A stretch of DNA of 64,000 nucleotides, taken from positions 372,001 to 436,000 of the forward strand of contig JPHH03000017.1 of NCBI GenBank assembly GCA_000750105.3, given 5' to 3'. The notes under the pieces are model-generated. The model saw nothing but the letters and a program-made list of their open reading frames with translations. It was not told the DNA's origin and ran no database searches. Shown one piece after another: positions 24,747 to 37,083 of the stretch. The position numbers were made by a program, and so were the translations under genes. Numbering within the stretch: the first letter of the stretch is position 1; the number at the start of each line of letters is the position of its first letter. The stretch is from Tolypocladium sp. Sup5 PDA-1 (taxonomy: Eukaryota; Ascomycota; Sordariomycetes; Hypocreales; Ophiocordycipitaceae).

Positions 24747-25319
24747 CGCCGGAACTGAGACGCGTAAAGAGAATCACAGAGAGGGACGGAATGGCAAGCA
24801 GGGGATCGCGTGGGGGCGAGGTGATGAACCTGTGTGGTCCGGTTGGAACCTTGACGGACACTGGTGTTGCGGCTGAGGAACGACTCACCCGGCGACAGCG
24901 TGCCGTATACTCCGTAATATTGTTTGACACACCAAGCTGCTTATTCGCGAGCAACGTCATTGGCCATGGCGGGTCGTCTGCGGATTCGGGGGCCCAGACA
25001 ACACCTGACTGAACGGGATCAACTTGATTCGGCTGAACTATACAGTCCCGGGCGACAATCATCGTCCTGTTCATCCATCATCCCATGCCAAGCATCGTGT
25101 CCGTACCCTGCCCAACTCTACCGGGTGCCAACGACAAAAGTACACATACATCCATCCTGCCGCTGCACGGCCAATTCCATTTTCCGCTCTCACAAACGAT
25201 TCGCCCGTCCAAGCATCCATAAAAGCCCGTTCCCTGTGCACACAGCCCGCCACAGGCGCATCGTACTCTGAGGCCTCCAAGACCTTTGACCCCAGCCCGT
25301 GAAATCGCGTAGCTTTTCC
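24747..25319. other. Intergenic
   Basis: About 570 bases upstream of the PARG-type gene. It contains one TACTCCGTA motif at 24908-24916. No gene is seen. Confidence 0.6.
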
Positions 25320-26562
25320 TCAGTCGTCCTTCTTCTCTCCTTCAAAGTAAAACTTGCCCAACGGCTCGCCTCCCCTGCCAGGACTTCCCAAAACCGTCGA
25401 CCCTACCCTCTGCTCCCCGCCATCCAGCTGCTGCACGATGCTCTCGGCAGCCTCCCTGTTCTGTTGCCGGCCCGACGAAACGGGCCCTCGGAAAGTCGTG
25501 TCGACAAACGTCTCCTCGCCGGAGTGATAGCCCGGATGCGGAGGATCTGCCGCCACGCCATCCATCATCCGTGCATCGCGACGCTCCTGCATCACAGAGG
25601 GGGTAATTGGTGTGTCGTGGCCGCCCATGTGCGTGTCGCGAATCTCGCGATCCCGCCGCGCGTCGCTGAGTCCGGAGTTGGTTCGCTCGAGGTTCCAAAT
25701 CTGGTGTGCGGCCGAGGCACCGGGCGGTACCCGGCGGTGGTAGATGGGACCGGAGACGGTGCTGCCGGCGCCTTCGCCGAAGCCCACCAGAGACGCGGAG
25801 CCGTCGTCGCTCATCCGGTCCTCGTAGCCTCCGACCGATCGCGTGCCCATGCCATCCGTATCCTCGTCCATGGCATCGGGGTCCGCGCCCATGCTGGCAA
25901 CGGAGCCGCCCTCTCGGTAGTTGGTGCCGGTGCTCAGCATGTCCTCGTCGCGCTCGCCCGCCGTGGTCCGCGAGCCATCGCCCTCGCCGACGTGGCTCTC
26001 CGTGGCGCTCGCCGAACCCACTGTGCTCATCTTGGTGACCGCCACGGGCTGGCCATTGCCGTCAAAGTATGCTGGCGTCAGGTGCTGCGACGCAGGGTAG
26101 TTGGGCGGGAAGCCCGTGGTGGAAGTCGGTGTCGTCTGTGGCGATATGGAGGAGGCGTCTCCGCCTTGTCCAGGGGTCTGAGGCGCCGCGCGGAGGGTCG
26201 AGACTCGCTCGAGACCGGCGAGACGGGAGATGCGATCCGCTCGTTCGGCTTCGAGGCTCGTCGTCGACGGACTGTGCTGGTGGCCCCGCCCGTGCTGGCC
26301 AGACGGAAAGTGGCCGCGGTGGCCGTCTTTGATGGCAGTCGTAGAAAGGGCGGAGAGGGATGTCGTGGTGCTTGTCGGCGTGCCACTGTCATGGAGAGGA
26401 AACACGGCGGTCAGCTTTCATGGTTCATTCAGATATGCCCCGGGCAAGAGCCCACTCTGTCGCGCGCGGGCGCTGGGCAACATACGGCATCTCCGACGGG
26501 GTGTCCGGGTTGGAGCCCGGGGGCGGGAGGTTGATGAGGGTCGGATGCGACGGCTGCGCCAT
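25320..26562 (-). CDS. Disordered protein of unknown function
   Basis: Exons 26562-26486 and 26385-25320, with a 100-nt intron (GTATGT donor, GCTGAC branch, GACAG acceptor) that restores a clean frame, encode 380 residues. The N-terminus (MAQPSHPTLINLPPPGSNPD) and the Ser/Thr/Gly-rich body are low in hydrophobic residues. An acidic cluster (DPDAMDEDTDGMG) lies in the middle and a more ordered block near the C-terminus (RREIRD-type charged helix, ESIVQQLDGGEQR, ending GKFYFEGEKKDD). There is no signal peptide, membrane segment or catalytic motif. I do not recognise the family. The conserved-looking ends suggest a nuclear or cytosolic scaffold, but that is a guess. Confidence 0.75.
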
Positions 26563-27530
26563 GGCGATGAGCTTCGTGGTATTGTCCTGTCGTCTCGTCT
26601 CGAGGTGAAGCTGTGCCGTGATCGGTCGCGCACGCGCGGCGGGGTATCAGCCGTTGACGGTCGGTCACGTCACCGCGGAGTCGAGTATGATGTCGGCAGC
26701 TGCGTATTTGCGAGGCGGACGCTGGAATAATCTGCGAGGATGTTCGGGGGAGAAACGGCGATTGCCTGGCCGGGGGAGAAGAGGGAAGAGGAGAGAGAGT
26801 CGGGAGGGAGCCGAAGTGGTGGCGGGAGGAGAGAAGACGAACTCAGTGTCCCGCGAGCTAAGGCGCTGGGTCCTGCGTGAAACCCTCAGCGCCATGTGGG
26901 CGACAGCCGAAAGTTTCAGGGTCCTCGGGCGCTGTGAGTGGCTGCGTCCCGGGCGCTACGGGCCCCCAGCGTCCCCCAGAGCCCACTAAAGCTGCCTGGA
27001 AACGCCGTGAGGGATCCACTGGGATCGCGGGGGCTGATGGAGGGGGATGGGATATGACGTAGATCCGTCCGCGGTGATTGGCCCGGTTCTTGCGTCGCTG
27101 CCATCTTGCATTTCGAGCAAGTTGCGCGGGAGGAGTCGTGATTGGTCTGGGATGGGCTGGAGTAAACATGTTTCGAGATGTTTTGCTTGTGTTGTTTCCT
27201 CGTTGTCAACTAGGGACGGACGTCCATTTGTTGCGGGACGTCTGGCGTTGGCCAACGTCCACAGGCGCTCTGAATCACTGAAAGAACAGACTCATCCACA
27301 AAGACTTCATGTTGTGCTTCACGACCAACATAGCGACTAGCGGAGAAGGAGTCTTGGACGGCCACAATGGTCATGATTCGTGTGTCTATTCTATCATCAT
27401 CAGGAAGCCACGCTACCAATTGACCCCCCAAAAACCTCTCCCTCGCGTCTCTGTGTGTCCGTGTTGTCCATCACCAGTTCCGTCCTGGTCTCCCCGTCCA
27501 TCTGGCAAGCGCTCTCATCCTCCCGCTCCG
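26563..27530. other. Intergenic
   Basis: About 970 bases between two minus-strand genes. GA-rich runs at 26750-26830 are probably the 5' leader or promoter of the preceding gene. No gene is recognised. Confidence 0.55.
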
Positions 27531-28051
27531 TCAAAACACCCCCGGCGAAAAGTCGATTATCCGCGCCTTGACAAGCTTCTGCATCACATGGTCCACAAAC
27601 GCCCTGTGCGCCGGGTCCTGTTGCACGTAATAGTCCCGGTCCTCTTGGCTCTGGAACTCGACGACAAAGGCATGCGTATGGCCATCCTAAGGTCCCACGC
27701 CGTCAGCCATTGACTCAGTCACTCAATGCTGTATAAGAGAGTTCAGTTCTTGACGTACCTGCATTCCCTCGATGCTCTTGTCCAGCCCGCCCACCGACGA
27801 CTTAATGTACGGCTCCTCCGTCGCGGGATGCACGCATCTGTCCTTGAGCCCCAGCATACGGTCACATAACTAGACAAGGTGTGGCGTCAGCCCGTTGAGA
27901 TATGACAGCCATGCAAAGCAGAGCGGGGGATGCCATTGTTGTCTAGACAGATGAGGCCCAATGGCCGTGTCTTACATACCTCCCGGCGCTCCTCGGCCGC
28001 GACGTCCGGCTTGAACTGGAAGAAGACGACGTGGATGATGGGGGCCGCCAT
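27531..28051 (-). CDS. Stress-responsive A/B-barrel (Dabb) domain protein
   Basis: Three small exons, 28051-27980, 27869-27759 and 27686-27531, all in phase 0 (donors GTATGT and GTACGT, acceptors CTAG and TTAG), encode 112 residues. The whole protein is one Dabb domain: IIHVVFFQFKPDV at the start, a helix (AAEERRELCDRMLGLKDRC), a central SVGGLDKSIEGM segment, then HAFVVEFQSQEDRDYYVQQD and HRAFVDHVM. The family is a dimeric ferredoxin-like fold of about 100 residues. Known members include plant stress proteins and small fungal proteins of unclear activity. A separate enzymatic role cannot be read from sequence. Confidence 0.9.
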
Positions 28052-30367
28052 TGTTGCAGCTCGCTTTCTCGCCGCGCCTCGAAGCTTTCCTGCCCAGAAC
28101 AGCAGTCGCAAGAGTCAACACTTCTGCTTCATCTGAGAACGGCTCATCTGCAAATATGTAGTCCCTCGTCCGGCCGGATCGAAAAGTGGACCCTCGCTTC
28201 CGGAGCCGAAACGTGTCGGCCCTCCATGCCAGGTGGCGCAGAAGGCAGGCAGGGGGTAACTAATCACAGGCCTCGAATTCGCCTGCTCTATATGTGCTCT
28301 TGCTTGCTAGTGTCGACGTCGTGGGTGAGATGAAAGGCCTTGGCACGTGGGAGACAGCTTGCGGCTCTGTTGAATCGCTTCCGTGCAGGTTTGCTCCTGA
28401 CCCGCGTGTCTCTCGATTCTCAACAAGCTCTGGCCCGTTGCCGTTGTCGTGCTACATACATGTTTCCAAAGACTTGCTGGCCGGTTTTGGTCTAGCAGCA
28501 GCCTAGTATCTTGATGCTGCTCCTCTTTTCGTGCGTACCTAGATCATCTGGTTCAGCCGCTGCAAGACATTCGATGTGCGTCGAGATGACACAAAGCGCG
28601 TGTTCTCCCTCGACAATGGCATGCCTGTACGGCTCTTCAGCTCCTCCGATAAACTCGCATGAGCGGTCAGCATGTCCTTTCCGTATTCTCTCTTGCCTCT
28701 TCAATCAACAACAGCCTGCCGCACCCTTGTCTTGCCGCCATCTAAACGTCTTTGCCCAGGACCTGTCACATTACTTTTGCTGCAGCCCGGGCCGTGCCCT
28801 TTCGGCGCTGGTCTGTTCCGGCTCCCTGCAGACCACTTTCCAAGGCCTCCATGCCTGCCCGGCCAACGGCGCCAAAACTGCTTCGATAGCTTCGTTGCAC
28901 ACGTGCTTTTTCGGGCTGCCACGGGTTTGACCCCTGACGTGTACGCGGGTATGCGCATGCATATGCTCCTTGTCAGCGCCACTGCCGACAATCCTCGGCC
29001 GGGAACTTGGCCGCGGATAACGACTCGCGCCCCGGCGCTGCTTCAGCTTGGTCTTGCGACGCGTGAAAACTCATTGTGGGAGAGTTCCAATGCAGCCAAA
29101 GAGGATCTCGACGTCGTTGCCTCGTATTCGGTACAGACTACGGCGACATATTTCGGGATGGCTTCGAGGTGCATCGCCACAGTCAATTCTCCAGAGTCCA
29201 GACCTCCGCACATAACTTTCCAAATTTCGACGCCCCGGCTTTCCGCTCTCTTGTTTACTCCGCTGTTGTCGTGTCATTCTTGCGGTCAACTTGCTCCACT
29301 TGTTTCCCCCCTGAGCTGCCTCCTGAGGATGCAGATGCAGGCCATGGCGAAGACAAGAAGGGTGGCAAGGAAGTGTACAACCAGCCCAGCATCAATGTTA
29401 GCATCCCGAGTCTAGGCCGCAGCCTTCGGAGAGGAAGATAGCCGTTACTCCTTGCCTGCCGTGCAAGTGGGATGCTCCGAGGCCGGCCGGACCTTTCGAA
29501 TCCGGCGGATGATCCGACAAGTGATCAGACGTAGAACTCGACTCGGCGTCAGTTTATACATGTATCATCAGAATGCAAGTATCGGTTGAAATGGTGTCGC
29601 TCCGAGACCCCCCGGGCGCTGTAGTCGTTCGGCCAGTTTGTCCCCTCGCTGCGCCCGCATGTGCTGCTGCTGTCCATAACTCCTAACAAGCGTGCCGAAT
29701 AATACCGCGGGGTGCCACATATACAACACCGCTAAGTCATTGGTAGCAAACTTCCACTCTGCATTCAGTTATGGTGATACCGGCTGTCCGTCATTTAGAG
29801 GGGGGTGGGAAAGAAGCAGTTACGTGATGAAATGCCATCTGGCTTTCATGTGCCCGAAACGCGACTTGAAGTTCGGACCACGGGCAGCCCAAGCTTCCAT
29901 CAAATTTTAGCAATTGATGAAACAGCTGGTGGGATGCAACGACTCTAGGCAGCCGATGAGACGCTTTGGTGGGTGCACAGGCAGAGGCCATCGCCAGGCA
30001 CCGAGTATGCTGTAAAGAACTTGCCCCAGTTAGCAAGCTCCTTTCTCAACCCAATCCCAAGCACTTTAACTTCCAGTCTTTTTGCATCGAGCGTAGATTT
30101 TTTTTTTTTCGCACCAAGTATGGATGTATTTCGCACGTAGGGCCCTACAAACTATTCGAAACACAAAAGTCGAACCACAAGAACCAGATCCTTTACCTTT
30201 TCCTCCGCAATGGTAGTACACACTCGGCCATGTCTCCCGAGTTGTTCGATGTCAACTGTCCCTTCCGCAGCGGCCACTGCCCCGTAGCTTCCCCAATCGA
30301 CCCCTGAGGGAAACCATGCTCTTGGACTCGTTGAAGTGATATCCGTTGCTAGGCTACAGCTCTGGGT
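28052..30367. other. Intergenic with one weak gene candidate
   Basis: About 2.3 kb. The only protein-like stretch is on the plus strand at about 29225-29441. There a frame ends in a hydrophilic, natural-looking tail (PPEDADAGHGEDKKGGKEVY, then an INVSIPSLGR segment) and a TAG. I could not find convincing upstream exons. The larger 247-codon frame at 28672-29415 is compositionally unconvincing. Confidence 0.4.
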
Positions 30368-30646
30368 TTAAGACAGAGCCAGGCCAAAGGTGACGAGGCC
30401 GGCAGCCAGCGAGACGGTGATGAGGGTCGGGTCGGTGGCCTTGAGGCCCGAGTTCTTCTTCGGCGTGCCGGTGGACGTGGTGGTGGCTTTGGACGTGGCA
30501 GAGCCCGAGGTGGCCGAGGCGGCGGAGCCGGTGGCCTTGCTGGTCACGCTGCTGACGGCGGAGCTCGAGCTCTTCGATTGGGCGGATGCCAGGCCAAGGA
30601 GCATGACCATGAGGGCAAAGAGGTTGTAGAACTTGGGGGCCATCAT
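30368..30646 (-). CDS. Small GPI-anchored-type surface protein
   Basis: Intronless, 92 residues. It has a signal peptide of about 22 residues (MMAPKFYNLFALMVMLLGLA, with cleavage expected after SAQ) and a Ser/Thr/Ala-rich spacer suited to O-glycosylation. A C-terminal hydrophobic tail (TLITVSLAAGLVTFGLALS) lies behind a small-residue omega-like region. This is the layout of short fungal GPI-anchored wall proteins. It has no enzymatic domain. A GGT-type trinucleotide run lies just upstream of the start (about 30653-30670). Confidence 0.75.
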   Translation of the reverse strand: MMAPKFYNLFALMVMLLGLASAQSKSSSSAVSSVTSKATGSAASATSGSATSKATTTSTGTPKKNSGLKATDPTLITVSLAAGLVTFGLALS

Positions 30647-33600
30647 CTTGTCGGTGGTGGTGGTGGTGGTGTAAGTTGGTTGAAAGTCGGAAGGAAGCTG
30701 CAGCTGCTGTTAGAGAAATGTCGGGGCGGGAATGCTCGCAATATAAATGCTTCTGGGAAGTGCCACTCACTTGGAAGAAGGCTGGGGATTGTAGTGCAAA
30801 GTGATGCTTGTTGTTCTGATCTGTGTCTGTCGAACACAACACTTCAAGCTGCGAACACCACAGCCCTTATATATCGAGATGCCCTCCTTTCCGCGCGCCA
30901 CCCCCCCGGCAGAGCACGTTTCGAGGCACAGCACGCCACGCAACCCTTTCGGACACACGCCGAGGGCCCGTATGGCACGAAAGGTACAAGCCCAGCACGA
31001 ATGGGGGAATAGATCAGGGCAGAGCCACGAGAATGTACACGCGGCACTCACGGCACCCACCACGCCCTCGCTGAGATTGCCCCCGACGGGCACCGCGGCG
31101 CTATGGGCACGGAGGGGGCCGGGAGACGGCCGCTGCGATGATGGCTCAGTCGAATGGGACGCGTGTTGTCCTGCTGTGTTTCCGGTCCACATGGAACGTT
31201 TGGCGACGCAGAGCGAAACCAGGTCTGCTGCGGCCGGGACCTGTCATCTCGACTGGTGCAGGCGGCGGATAGTACTCCGTACACGGTGTGACGGCGGCGT
31301 GCCGTTTGAAGACTTGTCTGGCGGTCGTATAAATATCTCATACTGCCGTTTACAGCTGTATATACGCAAACATATGCGCGGTTGAAGATGTTTCCATCTC
31401 GTTGATGCCAAGCTTCCCCGGTCTTGGACTCTTGGAAGCCCAGACGAGCGCGGCTTCAAGTGCCGGCGGCGTCTTACAAGGTACACGCGACTCTGGACGA
31501 TATCTCTACTCACCCCCGCGGCCGCGTCACCGACGGTATTATCCCCCGGCCGCTTTGGGCAGAGCACCAGGCATTGGCCGCGGGTTCGGTACCTTAGTGC
31601 CCCGTACCTACGCCCTTTGCCCGAAAAGGGGGCTCGCCGGGGAGGCAAACACGATTACGGGAGAGCGACGGGGCCGTGAATGGTTCCTACGGATACTGTA
31701 CTTCGTACGTGCACTGTCCAAACAAGCCCCCCGACTCCGCCTCGACAAAAGTTCGCGGGTGGAAATTGGAGTCGCGGTTTCCAAGTTCCAGCCCGACCCC
31801 CCCGGCAAAGCAAAAGCAAAAGCTTGTTCGTGCATTGGCATCATCGAATCGGCAACCGGCATTGGCGGGTCAAACTGTATGTAGGCAAAGCTGAGCCCAT
31901 CCCTTGCGCCGCGGCGCTACGGGCAGATGGAAGCTTCCAACGGCCCCCGGCTGCGACGGCTGGGCGCGTTCTGGAAGAAAGCCCCCGTGTCTGCCCTGCC
32001 GGTGCTGCCGCGCCCTGCCTGGTCCAGATCCGGCGTGCCGCCGTGACAAAACGACGGTCAAACCGTCAACTATGAATCCGCGTCCCAAGCCTCCCCGCAT
32101 GCTCGGCTCGACTGCGGCACGACCAAGGCCAGACACTAGAACATGGGAGGGATCAGGGGGAAGAAACTGGCCAGGGCAGAGGCCAGGGCGGAGGCCATGG
32201 TGTGGCCGGGACTGGATGCACCGGACGCCTTCCAGCCAGCTTCCAGGGCCCAGCTAAAGTTTTTGCCAAGCTTTCTGCCACAATGCTTGGCACCCGCAAG
32301 CGCCCGTCGCTCACTCACACGTGCAGTCTCACCTCGCACTCGCAGACTCGCAATCCTCACCACGACATGGAGTCTGACTGTGGAAAGACGTCACGCGTTT
32401 GTCGGAGACATAAACACGCCCCGGCGATGAAACAATGCGCATGTCTCTGTGGTGTTCGCATCTATTTAAAGTTGCAGCACGAGCAGGGCTCGGGCACGCT
32501 ACGTAGCAACATGCAACACCCAAACGGGGCAATAATACGCATGACAATGACATCCGCAACTCTGTACCAAGTACTGTGGACACAGTCTTATTAGAAGCAC
32601 ACCAATACATCGCAGACGGTCTTCAATGTCGACCAACGTTATCGGCCAATCGCGACCGTCAAAGTTTCACGCAAGTTGGCCGACAACATACTACTTACTG
32701 TACGCACCCCGGCCGGGGCAGCCTGGTCAAGCCATCCCAAGTCCGCAAGATGGTGTACAGTAGTCCGTATGTACGCAGCCAACTGGTGTCTCGCGCCAAG
32801 ACATATTCGCAATCGCCCGTCTGGGCATTCTTTTACGTGTAGTCCGTATTCGCACCAATGAGCGCCTGGGGTAGACTGCCCAGCGTCCTCCACGTGTCCC
32901 AGTACAGCCATCGAGACCAGGGCAGTGCTCTCCCGGGCCGCCAAGGACTCGTCAGAATCTGGGCAGCATTTTCGATAGTTCGTGCACCTTCCGGCCTGGG
33001 GGGCTTCTAAATGTTCGTCAAGGTCAAGGCGTGACTTGACAGTGTGGTCGCCGGTTTGTCGTTGGCTTGTTTCCAACACCAGCGGCCGTCACTCCTATAT
33101 CACTCTTTACATCCGACTACGGCAGGCGCATGCACATCGCAGGCTCATCAGGTTTTAGATGGTCCAAATTAGATCAAACTTGCACCAGCTATTTAACTTG
33201 TGAGAAACGGCGCAGTCGTTGGCGGCTGTGGTAGGCCAGTGCAGCGCGGTCCCATCGTGGCACGCAGCACCATCTACAACCTCACCACCTGCCGCAGATA
33301 TCTGCCAACAAAACACGCCACCAAACACTCCAAAACAATAATATCCAAAATGAATTCATTGCGCATGATAGAGACGATAAATCTATCCCTGGTAAGTACC
33401 AAAAAGATGTGTTCAAAGTAAAATAAAAAGTCGGCCGTAGCCGTTGAGGATCGAACCCCTGAACATCCTACCTCTACCCTTTATAAGCCGTCTACACGGC
33501 CTTCGGAGTGTTTTGTCGCTCCGGGCTATAGTCGCCGAAAGTTGTTGCAATTATTATCTATTCCAAGGGGTTGATCAGAGCTGTTCACGCTTCCGCACGT

Positions 33601-34200
33601 GGTTGCCGCGGTGCGTGCCGTGCTGCCCCTGGAGACGGCACCTGTTCAGCGCACACGACCGCCTGCGCGTAAGCTGTTCAGTGACCACTCACAGGCAGGA
33701 GAACGGCTCCTTGGTGTCTGTGTTTGAATTTCATACGTTGACAACAGAGGCAGTGCGGTGGAAGGTCATGGTATTACCGCGTGAACTCGTGCGGAGACCG
33801 GCATCGGGCTGTGTCCTCTCAACGAGGCGCCTCCTTAAACGAAGCTGACGCGGCAGGTCCATCAAAGTTTCATTAATGATCGTCATTTCTCTGCGGTCAG
33901 GCAGGCTTACGAATCGTAATCTGCGGTGAGGCGTGGTATGCAGCTTTGCGGTGACTGGACGCCGATCACCCGCAGCAGTGAGATCATACGGATTGGGTGA
34001 TTGGGTATCAACGAATGCAGAGTACCTTATACCATCGCTTGAAGTTTTCTAGCTTTCTAATACTCCCGTATATGTAGCGTCCCAGATATCCAAAGCTCGC
34101 TGGTTTCTGCGCAGTAGCAAACCGTAGTTGGCTCCGTCGGCCAACTCTACCCACATCCCAGCTCACCATATGTCTATATGCACTTCCATCTTGTCCATCT
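30647..34200. other. 3.5-kb intergenic region with a tRNA-like sequence
   Basis: No protein gene is convincing. It holds TACTCCGTA at 31273-31281, TAGTCCGTA at 32761-32769 and 32840-32848, TACTTCGTAC at 31699-31708, and the tRNA-like element listed separately. Confidence 0.5.
33430..33502 (-). ncRNA. tRNA-like (probably degenerate) Pol III element
   Basis: Read on the minus strand, the region has a B-box-like GGTTCGATCC followed by a sequence ending CGGCTACGGCC and, after about 3 bases, a run of five T (complement of 33425-33429), the usual Pol III stop. A 5' GGCCGT can pair with a 3' ACGGCC, and GTAGACG pairs with CGGCTAC with one mismatch. I could not fold a complete cloverleaf: the T-stem is mismatched and no clear anticodon arm is seen. 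A tRNA pseudogene or SINE-like relic fits better than a working tRNA. Confidence 0.3.
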
Positions 34201-36026
34201 CTAAATCGTATATTTGTACCTCGGACTGTCATCCCCCAGCTCCATCAACTCCTCCTCCTCCATCCCCCTGTGCTTCTCGCTCATCTCCCCCGCCGCGCGT
34301 TTCTTGTTCGCCCGCCAGTACCACAACCACATGAAGCCGTATATGCACGTCCCCATCGCCACCATGCTCAACGTCACGGCGTGGCCGCGGGTGTAGCGCG
34401 GTCGGTCTCCCTTGGGGCTGTGTTCTGAGTCAGTGAAATTCGAGTGAAGCGAAAGATGGGCTTCGGGACACGCACTAGATGAAGGCGGACATGATGCCGG
34501 ACGTGTTGCCGAGGGTAAGTTGCAGACCCGTCGCGGTGGTTCGTTTGCCGTACCGCGGAGAGTTATTCGGTAGCTGTCGCTCGTTAACTCGCTTCCTCCA
34601 GCCACAAGAGACGCTGCCAAACTCCAACGCAGGCATCGTGGAAACTCACCCAAGCCAAAGGCAGCCCGACAACGACATACAGCCCGCCCGCGACCAGGAA
34701 GCACGCAAAGTAGTGCACCGCCGTCGCCGAGTCGGAAAGCAAGATGGCGTACCCAACAACGCTTATCGCCCCGAAGACGACACAGAACACGCCTCGCATC
34801 TGGAGCCGGTCGGAGAGAAAGGCTGTGGTCATGTACGCCACCGCGCCGAGAAAGTAGCACGGCACCGTGAGCAGCTGCACCTCGGCAGTCGACCACTTCC
34901 CAAGATCGTCGATGATGGTGGGGAGGAAAGTCGAGAAGCCTGTCGCTGTTGTCAGTGATTGTCCACCCCAGCTACCGTCGGATAGGAGTGATCCGAGGAG
35001 ATTCACAGGACGGAAACCCACCGTAGAGCATTGTGTCAACGCCAAACTGCGCAACGCAAAACGCCCACACCTTCCAGTCCGTAAACGCCCTCGTCATATC
35101 CCTCCGACTAAACTCCTCGCTCGACTTGGTGCTCCCGTACTCCCGCCGCCGCCGTACCTCCATCAGCGCCTTCTCCCCCTCGGTGAGGAAGTACGCCGAG
35201 CCGGCGTCGTTGGGCAGCGCAAAGTACGTCACCACGCCGAGCACGATGCTCGGCAGGCCCTCGATGATGAGGATCCATCGCCAGCCGCTCAGCCCCCGCG
35301 CACCGTCCAGGTGCCCGATGCCGTACGCCAGCAGGCCGCCCAGCGCCCCCGCGATGGCCGCGCTCACGAACAGGTACCCCACGCGCAGCGCGAGCTCGTG
35401 CTTAGTGTAGAAGAAAGTCAGATACACGTTGAGCCCCGGGAACAGCCCGGCCTCGACGGCGCCCAGCAGCAGCCGGCAGGCGATGAGGCTGGCGTACGAG
35501 TCGACGAGGCCCGTGAGCGTGGCGATGAGCCCCCACGAGGTGGCGATGAAGGCGATCCACCGCCGCGGCGTGAAGAGCTTGAGCACGAGGTTCGACGGCA
35601 CCTCGAAGGCGAGGTACGTGACGAAGAGGATGGAGACGGCCACCTGGAACTGCGTCGACGAGAGGTTGAGGTCGGCCTCGAGCCCGTAGAGGCGGGCGTT
35701 GCCAATGTTTACTCTGCGGTCATGGTGTGTCAGTCAGTCCTTTGTGCCCGTGTTCATGACCTTGGTTAGATGGTAGGTTCGAACGTAGTTTGAATCGTAG
35801 GGGGACGTAAAGAGTGAAGCGAACTTCGAAGATGGGCATCGTACCTGTCGAGGAAACTGAAGAGATAGAGCCCCATGACGAGGGGAATGATGTAAAGGTC
35901 CAGCTTGCGCACCAGCTTGTTCTCGTCCACGCCGCGACTCAATTCCTCATAGTTCACCTCCGTCGCCATCTGGCTGCCCTGCGACTCCTCCCCCGCCGTC
36001 TGATCCGTTGTTGGCTGCAATCCCAT
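34201..36026 (-). CDS. MFS permease, anion:cation symporter type (allantoate/nicotinate-like)
   Basis: Five exons, 36026-35845, 35713-35022, 34939-34650, 34573-34476 and 34417-34201, all with matching phases, encode 492 residues. The N-terminus is soluble (MGLQPTTDQTAG). TM1 begins at DLYIIPLVMGLYLFSFLDR, followed by VNIGNARLYGL, a hallmark of the fungal anion:cation symporter family (allantoate Dal5, nicotinate Tna1, pantothenate and others). About twelve membrane segments are visible, including GWRWILIIEGLPSIVLGV after segment 6 and NTSGIMSAFIYPKGDRPRY between the last pairs. The C-terminus is acidic and cytosolic. The substrate cannot be read from sequence: a small organic anion or vitamin is likely. 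Plasma membrane expected. Confidence 0.9.
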
Positions 36027-37083
36027 GTTGGCCAGCCGTCGCGGACCGTGCTGAGGCAGCCGGGCCAATTGCTCTTCCGTCTCTCAGGGCACGCAATTGC
36101 GCCAAACCGAGAAAATGATGAGAGGGGGAGAAGCTGAGTTCGCTCCTCTTTCTCCCAGCGCTGTTGTCGTACGACTGTGAAGTGATGACTCTTCAATCGG
36201 AAACCGAGCTGCAAATTTCACCCGAAATATACGCTGGCTCCGGGTGCCGAGCCCATCCAAGACAAATAGGAAAAAGGTCTCAACTGCCCGCTCTAGCAAT
36301 CACACTCCAATTGCCTACCGTATTCAAGCACGGTTTATTTCGTGGCAATTCCAGTTCGAATTAAAATTGTTAGAGTTGTCCAACTTCAAGAGGCAAGAAT
36401 AAACTTGGAATCCTTCGCTGCGCCTACCCTACATTAGTTAACCTCTGGATTACGGAGTAGACTCTTCGCACCTGCTTTACCCGCTGTATGCGCAGATCCA
36501 CCCGATACCGGCAAAGCGGACGACCACTGTATGCGGCCTTAGTCAGCGATCCGCTGGCTTGGTCCGTCGGTTGGAGGCCGGTCCAAGAATGACTTCAAAT
36601 CACGAGTCATGTTGCGAACCGGTTGGCAGCAGTAGGGCAGCACTACACAGAAACAATGTATGCTGAGACGATTGCAAGCCGTGACTGCATGTTGCCATGT
36701 GCAGAGGACTCGTAGCCTTGTCGAACTTGGTATCAGTTATCAACAAGTTGCACGCACCCATCATATATCACAGCACGTTGCATCCACACCCATCATATAT
36801 CACAGTTCAACATGTCACACCACCCTGTTCACTTCTTCTGTGTTCGTCAAAAGAGATTCGTCAAAGAGCCCATGAGATACAAGGGGAGGCCTGAGCCTTC
36901 CACAGCTATAAAGAGACGGTTCATACAATGAGAGTTGCTGCTATATACAGGACCAAATTAGGGCCCCTGCCTGATATGCCCCATCTCTGGCACTTCGTGC
37001 GTGCATACCCCAACCGGTCGTATCCATCAAATGCCCATTATTGCATCTTAAAATCACCCCGAGACATGCCTCCAGCCTCCGCC
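36027..37083. other. Intergenic with a 19-bp direct repeat
   Basis: About 1.06 kb. The word CACCCATCATATATCACAG occurs at 36755-36773 and again at 36787-36805. One TACGGAGTA motif lies at 36451-36459. No gene is seen. Confidence 0.65.

Noticed and set aside
23532..24758. 408-codon plus-strand frame opposite the PARG-type gene
   Set aside because: It is the complement of a GC-rich coding sequence. The composition is Arg/Ala/Gly-heavy with no domain, while the other strand has a clear PARG signature.
28672..29415. 247-codon plus-strand frame
   Set aside because: Composition is Pro/Leu/Cys/Ser-heavy without structure. Other frames overlap it.
34867..35769. 300-codon plus-strand frame opposite the MFS permease
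   Set aside because: Charged Arg/Glu-rich shadow. The minus strand spans membrane segments with matching splice sites.
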